64,000 nucleotides of DNA from Palaemon carinicauda (lineage: Eukaryota; Arthropoda; Malacostraca; Decapoda; Palaemonidae), in the NCBI RefSeq assembly GCF_036898095.1, contig NC_090729.1, positions 71,926,493 through 71,990,492 on the forward strand. The letters run 5' to 3'. The position numbers were made by a program, and so were the translations under genes. Below are positions 52,592 to 64,000 of this stretch, in pieces. Numbering within the stretch: the stretch's first letter is position 1; each line of letters begins with the position of its first letter. A model generated the notes under the pieces. The model made no database searches, was not told the DNA's origin, and worked only from the letters and a program-made list of their open reading frames with translations.

Positions 52592-53020
52592 GGTGGTAAG
52601 TCCCTGCCATACTAGCTTTGGCTTGCCCGGGGACTCCATATTCGAGTGTCTACGTACTCAGACAATAGGGAGTCCCTGCTCCTCGCTAGCAGCAGTGAAA
52701 CTGCTGCGGCCTACGTAAGGTGTGTGCGAAGGTGAAGAGTGACTCGTCCTAGGAAGTTGAACTGGAGTTCTTCAGATGGAAATCTAGGCTAGCACTCTCC
52801 CAATACCACCTTGTCAGGGTATGGGGACATGACAGTATTACACTTAATACTAGGAACACAAGGAAGCATGGTTTACCTGCAGTGGTTTGAGGTCAGCTGT
52901 GCAGAGAACCCAGGATGCCGCTTTCTCCAAGGGAGGAGAGGATGAAGAAAAGAATAAGGGCCAGACATATCTTTTCATTCATGAAGACTAACACCGGGTA
53001 ACAATGCCCTCAACCTTCTG
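52592..53020 (-). other. C2 3' untranslated segment
   Basis: About 430 bases homologous to the C1 3' segment. No gene is seen. Confidence 0.55.
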
Positions 53021-54115
53021 CTACCTGTCCATTAAGGAGCCTGAGGTTAGACCAGCTGTTGTGCTTCCACCACAGGGCCGATAGAAAAACGTATCGAGCC
53101 TCCTGTGGGTCACGTCTTGCAGGTAGTGGGCTGTGAAGGTGGTCTGACGCTTCCACACCCCAGCTTGCAGGAACTGTGTCACTGGATAATTCTTCTTGGA
53201 GGCCAGGGACGTAGCTATGGCCTTGACATCATGCACTCTAGGGCAACGTGACGGAGAAGGGCCAGGATTCAAGGCCAGATGTATCACCTTGCGAATCCAG
53301 GCCGAGATGGTATTCCTGGTGACCCTCCTCTTCGTCCTCCCGGTGCTCACAAACAGGGCTCACACCTGGGGATGAACTGCAGCTGTTCTCTTAAGATATA
53401 ACCTCAGACTCCCTACTGGGCAAAGTAGGAGATGGTCTGGGTCATCTATTACAGAACGGAGACTCGAAACCAGGAAAGAGTCGAACTGAGGGTCCGGCAC
53501 TCCCGGATTCTGAGTCTTGGCAACAAACTCAGGGACGAACCTGAACGTTACCTCCCCCCATCCTCTTGAATGGGCGATGTCGTATGAGAGACCATGTAGT
53601 TCGCTGACTCGCTTGGCCGAGGCCAAAGCTAGCAGGAACAGTCTTCCCACTAAGGTGGTGATCTGAAGCCTTACGTAGTGGTTCATAGGGAGGTCTCTTT
53701 AGAGACCTGAGAACTCGAACCACGTTCCAAGGAGGAGGTCTCACTTCCGACTGAGGTCAGGTAAGTTCTTAGCTTCGTATGAGAAGAGAAAGTTCCAGCA
53801 AGGAAGAAATATCCATCTTTTGAGCCTGAAGGCAAGACTTAAGGCTGAGAGATAGCCTTTCACTGCTGAGACTGAAAGGCACATTTCCTCCCGCAAATAC
53901 ACGAGGAACTCCGCTATTGCTGGAATAGTGGCATCGAGTGGAGAGATACCCCTTCCACGACACCAACCACAGAAAACTCGCCACTTCCCCTGGTAGACTC
54001 CTGCGGATGACTTGCGCAGGTGTCCAGACATCCTGTTCGCCACTTGTTGCGAAAATCCTCTCTCTGAGGAGATGCTGGATAGTCTTCAGGCGTGAAGTCA
54101 AAGCGAAGCTACGGC
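53021..54115 (-). pseudogene. YR: C2 tyrosine recombinase remnant
   Basis: The pieces in different frames are GVYQGKWRVFCGWCRGRG and LSVSAVKGYLSALSLAF (N-terminal part), ALASAKRVSELHGLS (first Arg), CPRVHDVKAIATSLAS and FTAHYLQDV (Tyr). The HxxR motif reads HDVK, so the second catalytic Arg is replaced by Lys. Frame breaks lie near 53355, 53530 and 53740. Confidence 0.85.
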
Positions 54116-55830
54116 TTTGTGGAAGATGTTGGCATGTGGTTGTGTGAGCAGCTCGTGACGTGGAGGGAGTTCCCTCGGAGGCTCCGTAAGGAGTTGCAGA
54201 AGGTCCGGGAACCATTCTGCGTGATGCCATAGCGGAGCTATGGGGGTCATTGAAAGACTGACCGATATTCTGGTCTTGTTGAGTACTCTCCTCATCAGAC
54301 AGAACGGGGGAAAGGCATACACATGGATGTTGTCCATCGATGTTGTCCCACCGTTGTTGGAAGGCATCTTACCAGAGAGCCTTGGGATCCGGGACTGGAG
54401 AGTTGTACAGCGGGAGCTAGTAGTTCAGCGCTGTAGCGAACAGGTCCACAGTTGGGAACCCCACAAAGTCAGGACTTTGTTGGCTACTCGAGGATCCAAA
54501 GACCACTCGGTACCCACTATCTGTGTCGCTCTGCTCAGACTGTCGGCGAGCACATTCCTTTTGCCCGGAATGAAGCGAGCTGCTAGGGTGATAGAGTGGA
54601 CTTCGAACCATCTCAGTATCTCTACTGAAAGATGGGATGGCTGTTCTGAAAAGGTACCTCCCTGCTTGTTTATATGAGCCATCACTGTGGTGTTGTCGCT
54701 CCTCACTACCACAGAGTAGCCCACCAGGCTTGATGGAACTTCTGAAGTGCCATGAGCACGGCCTTCATTTCTAGCAGGTTTATGTGAAGGTGCTTTCCTG
54801 ATTCTGACCACAGGCCTGAGGTCCTGTGGTTCAGAACGTGGGGCCCACACCCTTTCTTTGATGCGTCCGAAACAGCATTAAGTCTGGGGGGAGGATGAGA
54901 AGATCCACTCCCTTTCGTAGGTTCTCGTCTGCTACCCATCACTGGAGATTCGTCTGTTCTGGTTGTCCCATAGGGATCAAGGTGTCCGGGGAATCGTGTC
55001 CTTAATTCCACCGCGACTTGAGTCACCACTGGAGAGATCTCATTCTGAGGCGACTGTTGGGAACCAGACGGGCCAGGGAGGAGAGATGGCCGAGGAGACG
55101 TAACCACGTTTGGGCTGGGAGTTCTTCTCGTGTGAGGAAAGGTCTCGCGACCTTCCTCAGCCTTGCTATCCTGTCGTCTGAAGGGAAGGCTTTGTGGAGA
55201 TTAGTGTCTATGACCATGCCTAGGTATACCAGTCTCTGAGAGGGCTGCAGAGAGGACTTCTCGAGGTCTACCACGATCCCTAGATCTTGGCAAAGTTCGA
55301 GAAGCTTGTCTCGATGGTGAAGAAGGGTTGCCTTCGAGTCTGCTAGGATCAGCCAGTCGTCCAGATAACGTAGGAGACAGATGCCGATCCTGTGAGCCCA
55401 TGCTGAAATCAGAGTGAACACCTTGGTGAACACTTGAGGTGCTGTGGAGAGACCGAAGCACAGCACCTTGAACTGGAATATCTTGTCTTCTAGGCAAAAT
55501 CTAAAGTACTTCCTTGAAGACGGGTGGATTGGGATTTGGAAGTAGGCGTCCTTCAGGTCCAGTGTACACATGAAGTCTTGTGGTCTCACTGCAAGCCTGA
55601 CCGTGTCTGCCGTCTCCATACTCAACGGAAACTGTTTGACAAACCCGTTCAGTGACGAGAGGTCGATGACTGGTCTCCAGCCTCCAGACGCCTTTCTCAC
55701 AAGAAAGAGTCGACTGTAGAAGCCTGGAGACCCGTCCACAACCTCTTGGAGAGAGTCCTTCTTCAACATGGTTTGGACTTCTGCCCGGAGGGCCTGTCCC
55801 TTTACCGATCCCTACTCAGGGAGGAGGGGG
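54098..55830 (-). pseudogene. pol: C2 pol: RT, RNase H, methyltransferase-like tail
   Basis: The RT frame (55769-55023, 248 codons) is open: GFYSRLFLVRK, TLDLKDAYFQIPIHP, LCFGLSTAPQVFTKVF and LRYLDDWLIL. RNase H lies in two frames: NAVSDASKKGCGPHV with EMKAVLMALQ, then VVRSDNTTVMAHINKQGG and VLADSLSRATQ. The tail has YAFPPFCLMRRVL. A stop after LRMRSLQW and a frame break near 54706-54850 disable it. Confidence 0.85.
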
Positions 55831-56661
55831 GAGCTTGTTACCGGCATTGGATCTATTGAAGGAGGCAAGCTCAGAGAGCTGGCCCTCGGCCTTGTCTCTG
55901 GCGCTCTTCATCCCCTGAGACCAGGGCAACGCTGCACTGGCCCTAGAGAGTTTCTGGGTGCCATAGATTTGGTCCAGGACCGTATCCTTCCCTTCACGAG
56001 GAGGAATCTCTGAGTCCCAGGGAGGAATCTCTGAGTCTGGGATCCCCTTGAGGTTCATCATGAGGGTCAGGACTTGCCAGAACGCATGTTCTGACTCCCG
56101 GTGCTCTCCTCCTGACGGACTGGCAGCGAAGTCTCCCGTCCCCAGAGGCTCTTCCTGGGGAGATTCACGGACGTTCTCCAAAGGTCTATCTGGTTCCTGT
56201 CGGGTCCTTGCGGAAGACTTGGGAACAGTCTTCGAGTCCTTCGGTTCCCTCTTAGGAGGGATACAGGACTCCAGCAATGGAGGATGTAAGGCTTTCACCA
56301 CCTCCGTACGAGAACACTTCTCAGGAAGAGGCGGAGTTTCCGCCATTGGTGCGGTGGGGGAGCGGACCGGATCTTCCAACTCTCCTGAGGATGGGTAATG
56401 CTCATCCGCAGGGGAGGGAGAGAAAGTCTGAGGAGGGGTAGGAGCCTCACGTAAGGACTCGCGAAGAGACAGGATAGTCCTTGGAAAAGATACCCGGCAG
56501 GGAATCCTATCTTCCTCTTCAGGGGGGGAGGAAGTTGCCACTGATTTGTGACCCCAGTCAGAAAGCACAGGCTTCATTGTCTGCGTAAGCGCTCTGACAA
56601 CGGTGTCAAACCAGGGCTGCTGACTGACAGTCGCGCTGTCCGATACTCCCTCTGGAGGGAA
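55816..56661 (-). pseudogene. gag: C2 gag, 3' part
   Basis: An open minus-strand frame reads through the first copy of the I2 target duplication and on through SQQPWFDTVVRALTQTMK to a basic and Pro-rich end (PPPP). It is a Pro/Glu/Ser-rich Gag-like part with no recognised domain. In the right frame it continues upstream of I2 at 63175, where the gag sequence resumes. Confidence 0.7.
56648..56661. repeat. I2 target-site duplication, copy 1
   Basis: CCCTCTGGAGGGAA directly precedes the 3' tail of I2 and equals 63162-63175. Confidence 0.88.
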
Positions 56662-56814
56662 TGAATGAATGATTTAAAGTTTTCAGGCATCCTGACATCA
56701 AAGGTCATTGACGCCGGTAACATTTAATTTATATATACAAAAGTAAAAAATGAAATAAAATAAATAAATTAAAGAGTATTCAATTAAAATCATAAAAATT
56801 GAATGTCATAAAAG

Positions 56815-59800
56815 TTAAATATTTTTCAGAAGACCTGCTTCTGAAAGAAATCTAAAAATGCCACTTGCATGGTAGGACACATCATTTCCAAGAATCTTGG
56901 CAAGGATGAACCTGCCACCCTCACCTCGAGCCTCAAACAAATATCTATTCCGCAAGATGTTATAATTGGGGCATTCGGTCAACAAATGCCTTACTGTTAG
57001 AGGTACTAAACAGTTGTCACAATACGGTTGCTGTTGGCCCTTCAGCAGAAAATCATGTGTCAACCGAGTGTGACCAATACGGAGACGACAAAGAGACGTC
57101 TCCCATTTTCGGGGCATCATATTATACCTCCAAGGAGATATGTCATTTGTTACTTCCCTCATTTTATTGCCATCTTGACTATCCCATTGCTGTTGCCATT
57201 TATTGCAAACCAATTTCTTGATGTCAGGTAAGAAATCATTACAGGGAATGGGATATCTTCTTGGCAGCAATTCGGATGCAGCCTCCTTAGCCAGTGAATC
57301 TGCCTTCTCATTCCCGGACACACCTACATGTGCTGGAACCCAACAAAATTGAACTGTTATACCTCTCCGTCCGATAAGGAAAAGCCATTCTAAAATCTTT
57401 AAAACTAGAGGGTTATTAGAATTAAAAACTTCCATAGCTTGAAGGACACTCCTTGCATCACTAAAAATTGTAAAATTACCCTCCTCCTCCAACGCTATTT
57501 TCTCAATAGCAGTTAATATGCCATACAGTTCGGCAGTAAATATGGAAGCGGTCAGAGGAAGTGCACCTCTACAATTAAAACCATTACTATGTACTCCAAA
57601 TCCAACGCCAGCATCAGATTTGGAGCCATCAGTATTGATAAAAGTTGATCCTCTATGTTCTTTAACATGTTCATTAAAAAGAGACCTGGATTCTATGTCT
57701 GACATATTCTTCTTATCTCCAATAAAATATTTACAAAAAGATATCTCTGGTAACTTCCATGGAGGCGTTGATGATACCTTGAATGGAAGTATCTTATTTC
57801 TAATTATATCCAGACTATTTAATAATCGTTTCACCCGAAAGCCATAAGGTTGAGGAGATTTTGGGTGCAACTCAAAGTATAATGCTTGTCTTACAAGGCT
57901 TGCAGTCTGAAAGGCTAGAGAGTTAGGGAGTCTTTGCAATCTAAACCAATACCGAAGAATGGAAGACATTCGGTAAAGGTCTAGAGGTAACTCTCCAGCA
58001 TCAACAAGGAGACTTGGGATAGGCGAGGTTTTAAAAGCTCCAGTAGACAATCTAATACCTGCATGATGTATCGAATCTAATATTTTTAACCGGCTTGGGG
58101 TGGCTTAAGAATATACCTCACAACCATAACTAATTTTGGAAAAAATCAAGGCCTTGTATAATTTTAAAATAGTATTGCGGTCTGCCCCCCATGATGTATG
58201 GGACAATACTTTTAAGATATTCATAGCTTCAACACATTTAGCCTTTAGCGCTTTTAGGTGAGAAACCCAGGTAAGTCTACAGTCAAATATCCAACCTAAA
58301 AATTTGGTTTCCGATACACATGGTATCCGTTGACCTTTAATGTATATATCCGGGTCTGGATGTACTCCCCGGATACGACAAAAATGGACAATGGTAGTTT
58401 TACTTGTCGAGAACTTGAATCCATTCATGTCAGCCCACTGGATAATTTTATCAATAGAGAGTTGGATTTTTCTCTCAACCATTGCCATTCTAGTGCCAGC
58501 AAATGATATTGAGAGATCATCCACAAATAATGTTGAGAGAACATCCTGGGGAATGGCTGAGGATATCCCATTAATTGCTAGTGCAAAAAGGGTTACACTC
58601 AGCACACTACCCTGAGGAACTCCTTCTTCCTGGCACTTACTCTCTGATAGTTTCCCCCACTCTCACTTGAAAAACTCTACGTGAAAGAAATGCCTGAATA
58701 AATAGTGGCAGCTCTCCTCTCAATCCCAATTCATGAATGGTTTTAAGAATACCATATCTCCATGTGGTATCATATGCCTTTTCAAGGTCAAAAAATACTG
58801 TAACATGGTGCTGTTTGGAAGCAAAGGCTTCACAAATAGAAGACTCAAGTCGTATCAACACATCAGTCGTTGAGTGCATTTTTCGGAATCCACATTGAAT
58901 TGGTGATAAAATACCTTTCTTTTCAAGGTACCATATCAGCCTTGCATTGACCATCTTCTCCATGATTTTACATAAACAAGATGTCAATGCAATAGGACGA
59001 TAGTTTGCTGCTAAAAACTTGTCTTTACCGGGTTTTAAAAAGGCTAAAATAATGGCTAGTTCCCAAACACTTGGGTAACTATGATCATGCCATATTCTAT
59101 TAATAATGCTTAAAATAAATAGCTTTGTATTAAAATGTACATGTTTAATCATTGCATATGGAATTCCATCGGGTCCAGGGGCTGTATCGTTGCAATGAGC
59201 AAGTGCGGAATCAAATTCTCTTTCAGTGAAAGGAGAATTATACGACTCTTCCCTTCTTGTTGCAAAATTTAAAATTTTATTTTCTTCAGTGCTCCTATAC
59301 TGGTGACCAGGGGCTCCTTCATACTTGCTGGATACATTTGAAAAATTATTAGCCAAGGCATTGCTAACTTCATTTGCTTCAGTTACATACTGGCCATTCA
59401 CCTTCAACACTGGTGGTGGGTTAGGCGTGAATTTGCCAGCTATCTTTTTTACTTTCCTCCACACAGAAGATGGTGGTGTTCTACTGTTAATGGAGGAAAC
59501 AAAAGACATCCATGACTGGCGCCTTGCTTCTTTCATGGCACGACGGAACTGTGCTCTACATTTCTTGTACATAATTAAATTCTCATCAGTTCGGAGTCTA
59601 CGCAATCGTGTTAGAGATCTTCTTGTGGCTCTGTGGAGTGCAGTTAGTTCTGAAGACCACCACGGGACTGGTCGTCGTTTGAATAACCCTGTTGTTTTGG
59701 GAATTGAATTGACTCCTGCTGTATGAAGAGTTCCATTCAGTAGGTCTATAGCATCATCAATACTTTCAAACTGTTCTACTCTCTCTTCGATTTCACTTAG

Positions 59801-60502
59801 CTCAGAAAATTTAACCCAGTCTGCCTTGTCTAGATTCCAACGTGGCGATCTTTGCAAAGGTGGACCCTTGTTGGTGTTTATAATGATTGGTGCATGATCA
59901 CTAGTATGCCAATCATCTAATGTCCTCCAATCAAAATCAAGAAGGCAGTTAGAGCTTGCAATTGAAAGGTCAATGCATGACAAAGTACCTGTCTGAACAT
60001 GGAAGTGCATGGGCTCTCCTGTATTAAGGAGCCCCACATCCTCATTCTCCACAATTGATGAGATAATATTGCCCCTTGTGTTGGCCAAAACATCACCCCA
60101 TAAAGGATGTCTACCATTCATATCTCCCAGTAAGAGAAAAGGTTGAGGGAGTTGTTGAATAACTTCTGCTAAATCATCATATAAAATATCCTCATTTGGA
60201 GGTAAGTACAGAGAGCATATTGTATATTTTCTCCCTATATCAATTTGTACAACAACTGCCTGCAGGGTTGTACGTATAGACATGGGTATTTGGGGAACAT
60301 CTCGACGAATGTACATGAGACTTCCGCCATGGCTCCCTGCTTGTTGATTATATGGTGTTCTATAGCTAACATACTCTCGAGGACTAGGAGTGTTAGAATC
60401 AAGCATACTTTCCTGTAGACATACTATTATGGGGGAATGCTCATGAATTAGGAGCTTAAGTTCTTCATATTTCACCCTCAAACCCTGACAGTTCCATTGC
60501 AA
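56815..60502 (-). pseudogene. I2 ORF2: endonuclease, reverse transcriptase and RNase H, two lesions
   Basis: The first part (60502-58637) has an endonuclease with CLQESMLDSN, LLGDMNGRHPLWG and TSDHAPIII, then RT with FLKPGKDKFLAANYRPIAL and FFDLEKAYDTTW. A G-run (about 58659) shifts the frame by one base. RT continues at 58605-58105 with GVPQGSVLS-like and LFVDDLSISFAG (the catalytic FVDD). A TAA at about 58104 follows, where I1 has a Ser codon. The third part (58050-56815) holds RNase H with NTDGSKSDAGVGFG, FTAELYGILTAIE, FSDARSVLQA and GNEKADSLAKE, and a CDNCLVPLTVRHLLTECP end. No ATG directly precedes QWNCQG. Confidence 0.9.
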
Positions 60503-60516
60503 AATGGAGGAAAAAA

Positions 60517-62338
60517 CTATGGATTATTTCTGGAAGACGTCTTGGGTGAGGTCTTCCCATTAGCAGTTTTTAATCTAACATTATTACTTGTAGGTTTCTT
60601 CAGAGATGGTCTTGTTATGTTGGGTTTTACGTTGGAGTTTTTCTTTGTATCTTTTTTATATATTTGTTGAGGGGGATGGTGGACCTCAACTTGAATTTCT
60701 GATTTATTCAAATTGTCTTCTGGTTGATCCCCAACATCAACAGACAAAACATCATATTTATTTGATGTCATAATTCTAGTATTTCTTATGGAAGGGGGTG
60801 AGAGAGATGGAGGTCGCTCTCTTTTACGATTAATAGGTTGTGAGTTACCAGGTTTTTGTACCTTCCCCACTACAGGTACACCTGATAACTTGGTGTCAGG
60901 TGGAATCTCCATTAAATCAGGCAAGGATATGGCCTGGGAGAGGTTAGTACTATCCTTTGTAATGGGGGACAAAGCTTTGATAGTGGTGGGCAATGTCTTT
61001 TTGTTGATACTCAATGATAAATCTTTAGGAGGAGATGTTCTTGTCTTATGCAGCACTTTATCAATAGATTGTGAATTCCTTTTTTGAGAACTACCTACAG
61101 TAGTAGGTGGGTGAGATGATTCCCGAGGAACTTTTTCTCCTGTTTTTAATGTTTTTGCATAAGTATTAGATTTATTTAATAATCTCTTGGCATGCCCCAC
61201 GCTTACATGTTCAATAATCGATTTATTGAGGGCAGCCTCTTCTAACTTATAAAACTGGCAGCTCCTATCATTAGATTTATGATTAGAGTTGCAGTTTAAG
61301 CACCTTGCCTCAAGTGTACAATCCCCATGGTAAATTTTGGAGTAAGTATTACAAATTTTTTCAGTATTGCAAACTTTGGAAGGATGTCCAAATTTAAAGC
61401 AATTATAACATTGCAGTGGCTTCTGCTTAAAAGGTTGAACTCTGATCCTTTCGTTTTCTATGTCTATGTGGAAAGGTACATCAGCATCCTGGAAAGTAAG
61501 AACAATCATTGATGTTCCCGGTACTTTATGTACTTTCCACACTGATAGGGGACACATGGCCAATATCTCCTCTTCAGTAAATTCATACAGATCCCTATTA
61601 AAAACCACTCCCCTTCCATAGCTAAAGTTTAGATGGGGTTTGATGTCCAATTTTATATCATCATTTACTATCTTCAAATTAGACAGTATAACAGACTGTG
61701 TGTATGACTTGGCCTTTATCAAGAAACTTTTCTTCCCGAATCGAGATATATCTCCAGGTGCGATCGTACCTACCTTCCTCTGAAGAAATTTGCATATCTT
61801 GAAATAATTTTCCGTACCTCCTACAGATTGAGCAAGAAGCCACATTGGTGGTTTTGGCTTTCTTTTGGGATGGTATATCTGCCTCTATATCTTTATCAGC
61901 CCAGTCTGCTGGTCTGTAGACATCCAGATCTTTAGGTGCCCCATCACACAGAGCACCCTTAACACTCATATTACCTACTTTAATATCAACAATGTTACAG
62001 CTTGCATTAAATGCTTCCTCGTGACAATTAAATGATAACCAAGATTCCCAATTATCATCTTGAAGTTTCATTCTAATTTCTTTTATTGATCCGTAACACT
62101 CAAATATTTTATGTAGCACATCATAATTAGCTTCTAAAGGGATTTGGGTAACGTGCAGGACTTTCAGTTTTCATGTGTTGCCCAAATTACCCTTTTTCGG
62201 AATGTTTAAAGAACAGTCCTTTTTAGTTCCTACGTCGTCAACGGAGTTTTCTTTAAATGAATTGCCAGAGGTCGTCAACAGTGCCGGGGGCGAGTCAGCA
62301 TATCCAGGGGAGGTGGGGTCATTCTCACAAGAATCCAT
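60517..62338 (-). pseudogene. I2 ORF1: Gag-like protein with three zinc knuckles, two lesions
   Basis: The ATG at 62338 starts MDSCENDPTSPGY. A TGA at 62171-62173 interrupts after about 55 codons. One extra A near 61862, relative to I1, shifts the frame. The remainder (61845-60517) is open and has QCYNCFKFGHPSKVC, CNTYSKIYHGDC and CLNCNSNHKSNDRSC knuckles, then a Pro/Ser/Thr- and Lys-rich tail. ORF1 proteins of this kind bind element RNA. ORF2 begins within about 20 bases of its stop. Confidence 0.9.
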
Positions 62339-63161
62339 CGGAATAAAGAAAAGAGAAGAGTGATTTTTTGAATAGTTTGATTTACCTGCTTGAGAACATT
62401 AAGGCATCACATGTTGGGATGGAAATTTGCACTCTCCACTACCGGCACAGTGAGAGTATACTTCCCAGATGGTCCACTCCATACCCTACCCGAAGGATAG
62501 CATCAAAACAGATATAGAGGCACAGGTGTAAGCTGAACCCGCCTGTTAGGACTGAGACCAAGAAACTATGGAATCATCCTCCCCATATCTGTAATGACGG
62601 GCTTCCGGCCAGAAGCCAAGAGTCCTACCCCAAGCATTGGATCCCCCTGGATTCCGAAGACCCAACACTTGGAATAGTTCCGCCAAAAAGGTCCAAACCA
62701 TCTTCGGGATGGCTGAGATCATCCTATACACTCACATATAGCTTTGAGCACAAAGGCCTCCTAACCGCGACACCTTTCACATTCATCAAAGCAGGCAGCA
62801 ATACCGGATGCAGAAACATCCGCCCAAGTGGCAATAACAGATGTAGAAACATCCATGCCATAAAGAGAAAAAAAAAAGATAATAAACATACATATATATG
62901 TAAAAATATACACATACATATGGAAAATTTTACTCATAGGGTTGGGACAGCATCATGAAAGAAAGTTTATAATATTAGGAGAAGGTTGAAGCAATATAAA
63001 GAGGAAGAAAAAGATAAGAAAGAGAGAAATTTAGATTCGAACTGGGGGAGCAATTTCCCCAAGTTCGAGAGCCCTCTTGCCCGTCACTAAGTTTCAGCAC
63101 GGGAATGAAATGCCGTGCTGAAGCTTAATGACTTCATCAAGGCATTCTCTCATTAAGAGGG
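62339..63161 (-). promoter_or_regulatory. I2 5' untranslated region, probable internal promoter region
   Basis: About 820 bases from the target duplication to the ORF1 ATG. Full-length non-LTR elements carry an internal promoter here, but I cannot point to specific promoter motifs. It contains AT-rich sequence at 62865-62935 and a CAGCACGGCATTTCATTCCC-like inverted motif near the 5' end (about 63097-63125). Confidence 0.5.
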
Positions 63162-63175
63162 CCCTCTGGAGGGAA
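63162..63175. repeat. I2 target-site duplication, copy 2
   Basis: CCCTCTGGAGGGAA, identical to 56648-56661, at the 5' end of I2. Confidence 0.88.
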
Positions 63176-63449
63176 GGGGATCGTTCGATCCCTTGGAGGA
63201 GTTGACACATGAGGGTTTGCCTGTTGAGACTCTGCAATGAAGGAAGAAGAAGAGTCCTTAGACCTGTCCGGAAACCTCCCCTCCTTGGCGAGCGCGCTGT
63301 ACTGCGCTTGCGGGGAGGGGAACGCAATGATGACCTGTTCGCCTGTATCCCTGATGTAACTCGGGCGTGATCGCGTTGGCGATCGGTGCGCCGATCACGC
63401 TGGTGATCGCGCGAAAAGCCCTGTTCTGGGTCGCACGTGAATGAATCGT

Positions 63450-64000
63450 GCGCAGCAGGAGTGCGAGGTTGAGGGCGCGTGGGCGCGCAGGAGAGGGCGC
63501 GGGCGTGCATGGAAGATGGCGCGGGCGTGTATAGAAGATGGTGCGGGCGCGCATAGAAGATGGCGAGGGCGTACCGGCGATTGCACGCGGGAAACCATCG
63601 GTGCCCGCGCGCGGAAGATCTTCGGCGCTTACGCGAGTATGAAGATCGTCGGCGCTTGTACGTGAAAGAAGATCGTCGGCGCTTGTACGTGAAAGAAGAT
63701 CGTCGGCGACTGCGCACGGGAAACCATCGGTGCCCGCGTGCGGACAATCTTCGGCACTTACGCGTGTATGAAGATCGTCGGCGCTAGCGCGAAAGAAGAT
63801 CGTCGGCGCTAGCGCGAAAGAAGATCGTCGGTGATTGCGCGCGGGAAACCATCGGTGCCCACGCGCGGACGATCTTCAGCTATGTAAGACAATCGTCGGC
63901 GCTTGCACGCACAAGAAGATCGTCGGCGATTGTGCGCGGGAAACCATCAGTGCCCGCGCGCGGACGATCTTTGGCGATCGCCCGCGCACGGGCAACCATC
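63450..64000 (-). repeat. GC-rich tandem repeats in C2 gag
   Basis: Two alternating unit types: one with GAAGATCGTCGGCG (units of about 27 bp) and one with GGGAAACCATCGGTGCCCGC. A third GGCGCGGGCGTG-type block lies at 63480-63560. Coding on the minus strand would give Arg/Ser-rich repeats. The array continues past the window end. Confidence 0.8.

Larger units (their letters stand above)
56662..63161 (-). mobile_element. I2: full-length I-type non-LTR retrotransposon
   Basis: On the minus strand the element has a 5' UTR (63161-62339), ORF1, ORF2 with endonuclease, RT and RNase H, and a 3' tail made of (ATTC)n-like units (56662-56680). The 14-bp sequence CCCTCTGGAGGGAA occurs on both sides (56648-56661 and 63162-63175) as a target-site duplication, which fixes both ends. 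Presence of RNase H after RT fits the I superfamily. Only a handful of lesions disable it. Confidence 0.92.
52205..64000 (-). mobile_element. C2: lineage C DIRS element, interrupted by I2, 5' end outside the window
   Basis: The 3' terminus TGACAAATTCGTAGATAATT lies at 52205, the 3' ITR runs to about 52482 and the ICR to 52591. YR, pol and gag remnants follow on the minus strand. I2 (56662-63161) is inserted in gag with a 14-bp duplication, and gag continues at 63162 up to the window end. Proteins differ clearly from lineages A and B, and most frames are broken. C2 is itself inserted in I1 at 52204/52205. Confidence 0.82.
63162..64000 (-). pseudogene. gag: C2 gag, 5' part, with GC-rich repeats
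   Basis: From about 63430 to 63176 the minus strand has a frame with SSSSFIAESQQANPHV and RDRTIPFPPEG that joins in register with the gag part at 56661. Upstream, from about 63450 to the end of the window, the sequence is a GC-rich repeat array. The N-terminal end and the C2 5' ITR lie outside. Confidence 0.6.

Noticed and set aside
63450..64000. GC-rich segment as possible bacterial contamination
   Set aside because: It is a short tandem repeat continuous with lineage C gag, not a diverse coding region.
1..64000. Host protein-coding genes, tRNA or rRNA genes, endogenous viruses
   Set aside because: All frames with recognisable content belong to retrotransposons; no cloverleaf-like or rRNA-like sequence and no viral structural gene was noticed. 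I could not run profile searches, so short exons in the leaders cannot be excluded.

Overview
The window is eukaryotic and consists almost entirely of transposable elements. No host gene, rRNA, tRNA or CRISPR array could be supported. It holds many tyrosine-recombinase (DIRS-type) retrotransposons, non-LTR elements of the I type with RNase H, and a TTAA-flanked piggyBac-type element, embedded in AT-rich sequence with visible splice signals. An arthropod is likely. A decapod crustacean is my best guess, because DIRS elements are known to be abundant there, but this is inference from repeat content only.

I name the elements by lineage. DIRS lineage A: A1 (366-10612, + strand) and A2 (about 21032-41551, - strand). 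DIRS lineage B: B1 (136-17245, +), B2 (17323-20531, +, truncated), B3 (21815-28302, -), B4 (28456-35034, -) and B5 (45995-49538, -). DIRS lineage C: C1 (41552-43437, -) and C2 (52205 to beyond 64000, -). Non-LTR I-type: I1 (43438-52204, -) and I2 (56662-63161, -). PB1 (6456-9265) is a non-autonomous piggyBac-like element.

The layout is a set of nests. Left nest: B1 contains A1 in its 5' leader, and A1 contains PB1 in its tyrosine recombinase (YR) gene. Middle: B2 carries a 24-bp tandem array that runs into a 500-N assembly gap. Next comes A2, whose YR gene is cut into three pieces by B3 and B4, inserted 153 bp apart in the same orientation. Right nest: C1 is interrupted by I1; I1 is interrupted by B5 and by C2; C2 is interrupted by I2, which has a 14-bp target-site duplication. 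The order of insertion can be read directly from who interrupts whom.

The DIRS elements follow the classic plan: inverted terminal repeats (ITRs), then gag, RT-RNase H with a C-terminal methyltransferase-like extension, an overlapping YR gene, an internal complementary region (ICR) and the 3' ITR. The ICR joins the complements of the two outer ends and so predicts the circle junction. B4 is the best preserved: pol and YR are open with all expected catalytic residues, but gag is broken. A1 would be open throughout but for PB1. The other copies are decayed or internally deleted.

The observations I rate highest are these. (1) B5 sits at a site that matches its own predicted circle junction at 13 of 14 positions. 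(2) B4 inserted with no target duplication or loss. (3) Lineage A gag has a small separate zinc-binding exon and a phase-0 intron of about 135 bp, conserved in A1 and A2. (4) Three or four DIRS copies carry unrelated, lineage-specific tandem repeats in the same part of gag. (5) DIRS elements meet exactly at each other's termini.
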